Positions 62,981 through 64,000 of a stretch of 64,000 nucleotides of DNA are shown one piece after another. The notes beneath the pieces are model-generated. The model ran no database searches. It was not told the origin of the DNA and saw only the letters and a list, made by a program, of their open reading frames with translations. Position numbers and translations under genes: made by a program. How positions within the stretch are numbered: the first letter of the stretch is position 1; every line of letters starts with the position of its first letter. The stretch is from Winogradskyella tangerina (GTDB lineage: Bacteria > Bacteroidota > Bacteroidia > Flavobacteriales > Flavobacteriaceae): assembly GCF_003260205.1 (NCBI RefSeq), contig NZ_QERF01000002.1:186001-250000 (forward strand), given 5' to 3'.

Positions 62981-64000
62981 TTATAATTGACGATACGCTG
63001 AAATGGTTAGGAATTCTTCAAATTCATCTTGCGTTACCAATCGTTTGAATAAGGTTATGGCATCACAAAATTTGGTATCCTTAATTTTAGCTTCGCCAAC
63101 CTCTCTAATGAGCTTTTCAACTTCATCATCAAAAATTGCATCAAACAACTCTTGGTTGAAAACACGTCCGTCTTCAAGAGATGCTTTGTTCTTTAACCAT
63201 TGCCAAACCTGAGTTCGTGAGATTTCGGCAGTTGCAGCATCTTCCATAAGATTATATAGTGCAACGGCGCCATAGCCTCTTAACCATGCTTCCATATATA
63301 GGATACCAACGTTAATATTCTTTCTAATACCAGCTTCAGTAATAGTGCCTTTTGGTAATTCTACGAGGTCTGCTTCAGTTACATTAACGTCTTCTCGTTT
63401 TCTAAATATTTGGTTTGGCGTTGGCATATATTTATCAAATTCAGACATTGCAACCTTAACTAACGCTGGGTGTGCAACCCATGTACCATCATGACCATTT
63501 TTAGCTTCGCGTTCTTTATCAACACGAACTTTTTCGAGAGCAACTTCATTAGCCTTTGCATTGTTTTTTATAGGAATTTGCGCAGCCATTCCGCCCATAG
63601 CATGAATACCACGCTTATGGCAAACCTGAATGACAAGATTTGAATAAGCCGCCATAAATGGCGTAGTCATTGTAACCTGATCTCTATTAGGAACGATGAA
63701 TCCCTCGTGGTTTCTGAATTTTTTGATGTATGAAAAGATGTAATCCCAGCGACCACAATTCAATCCTACGATATGGTCTTTCAATTCGTAAATGAATTCA
63801 TTTAATTGGAAACTTGCTGTTATCGTTTCAATAAGTAAAGTCGCCTTAAACGTACCTTGAGGAACACCAAGATAAGCTTGGGCATATTCAAAAACAGCAT
63901 TCCACCAGCGCGCTTCTAGATAGTGCTCTAGTTTCGGTAAATAGAAATATGGTGCTGTTCCATTTTCTAGCAAGATTTTTGAGTTATGGAAAACATATAG
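62981..64000 (-). CDS. aceB: malate synthase A, C-terminal part (cut by window end)
   Basis: The frame is open to the window end, so the N-terminus is missing; an internal TTG at 63973 is not a start, because residues before it (LYVFHNSKI) continue the family pattern into LENGTAPYFYLPKLEHYLEA. The visible 339 residues include ATLLIETITAS, GLNCGRWDYIFSYIKKF (glyoxylate/Mg-binding core), DGTWVAHPALVKVA and MEDAATAEISRTQVWQW, whose Asp is the catalytic base. It condenses glyoxylate with acetyl-CoA to malate, completing the shunt begun by the downstream isocitrate lyase. Confidence 0.95.
   Translation of the reverse strand, partial: LYVFHNSKILLENGTAPYFYLPKLEHYLEARWWNAVFEYAQAYLGVPQGTFKATLLIETITASFQLNEFIYELKDHIVGLNCGRWDYIFSYIKKFRNHEGFIVPNRDQVTMTTPFMAAYSNLVIQVCHKRGIHAMGGMAAQIPIKNNAKANEVALEKVRVDKEREAKNGHDGTWVAHPALVKVAMSEFDKYMPTPNQIFRKREDVNVTEADLVELPKGTITEAGIRKNINVGILYMEAWLRGYGAVALYNLMEDAATAEISRTQVWQWLKNKASLEDGRVFNQELFDAIFDDEVEKLIREVGEAKIKDTKFCDAITLFKRLVTQDEFEEFLTISAYRQL

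Noticed and set aside
63973..64000. Malate synthase beginning at the TTG at 63973
   Set aside because: The frame is open to the window end and the residues before it continue the family sequence, so the gene is cut by the window, not short.
1..64000. tRNA, rRNA, CRISPR, prophage or insertion sequence
   Set aside because: No cloverleaf-like segment, regular spacer array, transposase or integrase was seen; most gaps are short.

Overview
The window is a stretch of chromosome from an AT-rich marine-type member of the Flavobacteriaceae (Bacteroidota). This is inferred from gene content: DUF4870, DUF4834, DUF3667, BatA, a TonB receptor of the flavobacterial beta-barrel type, an M61 lipoprotein peptidase and a DUF5117/DUF4953-type metalloprotease. 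Starts mostly lack Shine-Dalgarno sequences, and many are preceded by the Bacteroidota -7 box TAnnTTTG. I see no rRNA, tRNA, CRISPR array, insertion sequence or prophage. Almost everything looks like vertically inherited core or lineage genome.

Layout. 1-5.3 kb (minus): topoisomerase IV (parE, a small membrane protein, parC cut by the window edge), ychF and three small genes. 5.3-9.2 kb: a DUF2400 protein, an M61 peptidase and a GT2. 9.2-13.4 kb (plus): a compact operon of a BatA-like protein, a dihydroorotase homologue without its metal ligands, DUF4870 and a serine esterase. 13.4-18.5 kb: an MBL-fold hydrolase, an unrecognised conserved 483-residue protein, bcp, an Fe-S-free nth and two tandem paralogous lipoproteins. 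18.5-23.4 kb: a 47-residue protein, an ECF sigma factor, uvrA and a DUF3667 protein. 23.5-27.7 kb: two related secreted proteins, each behind a sigma-54-like promoter, flanking a serine hydrolase. 27.7-33.3 kb (minus): a polysaccharide/cell-envelope cluster (DUF4834, YfhO, GT4, flippase). 33.4-40.6 kb: a porin-like protein, a GNAT-like protein, an alpha-oxoamine synthase next to a cysteine-synthase-fold enzyme (candidate capnine sulfonolipid genes), oligopeptidase B and EbfC. 40.8-46.8 kb: two lipoproteins sharing an unrecognised module of about 190 residues, flanking two tandem GT2 genes and threonine aldolase. 46.9-55 kb: a zinc metalloprotease, prfB with its programmed +1 frameshift, a HAD phosphatase, an ArsC-like protein, a TonB receptor. 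55.2-58.1 kb: a tiny polyproline lipoprotein, a TPR histidine kinase, a response regulator and a KTSC-like protein. 58.2-64 kb: a cNMP/CBS/DUF294 protein with a DnaQ-type exonuclease, a large palindromic intergenic region, then isocitrate lyase and malate synthase (glyoxylate shunt; the latter is cut by the window end).

The best candidates for undescribed biology are: the sigma-54-driven secreted pair, one with an Arg/Ser/Asn/Thr-rich tail; the duplicated lipoprotein module around the glycosyltransferases; the polyproline lipoprotein with its two-component system; the pseudo-dihydroorotase operon; and the long hairpin region before aceA.

Several starts were moved downstream of the longest reading frame because a promoter or a signal peptide shows the true start: uvrA, the sigma factor, both secreted or lipid-anchored pairs, the metalloprotease and the KTSC protein.
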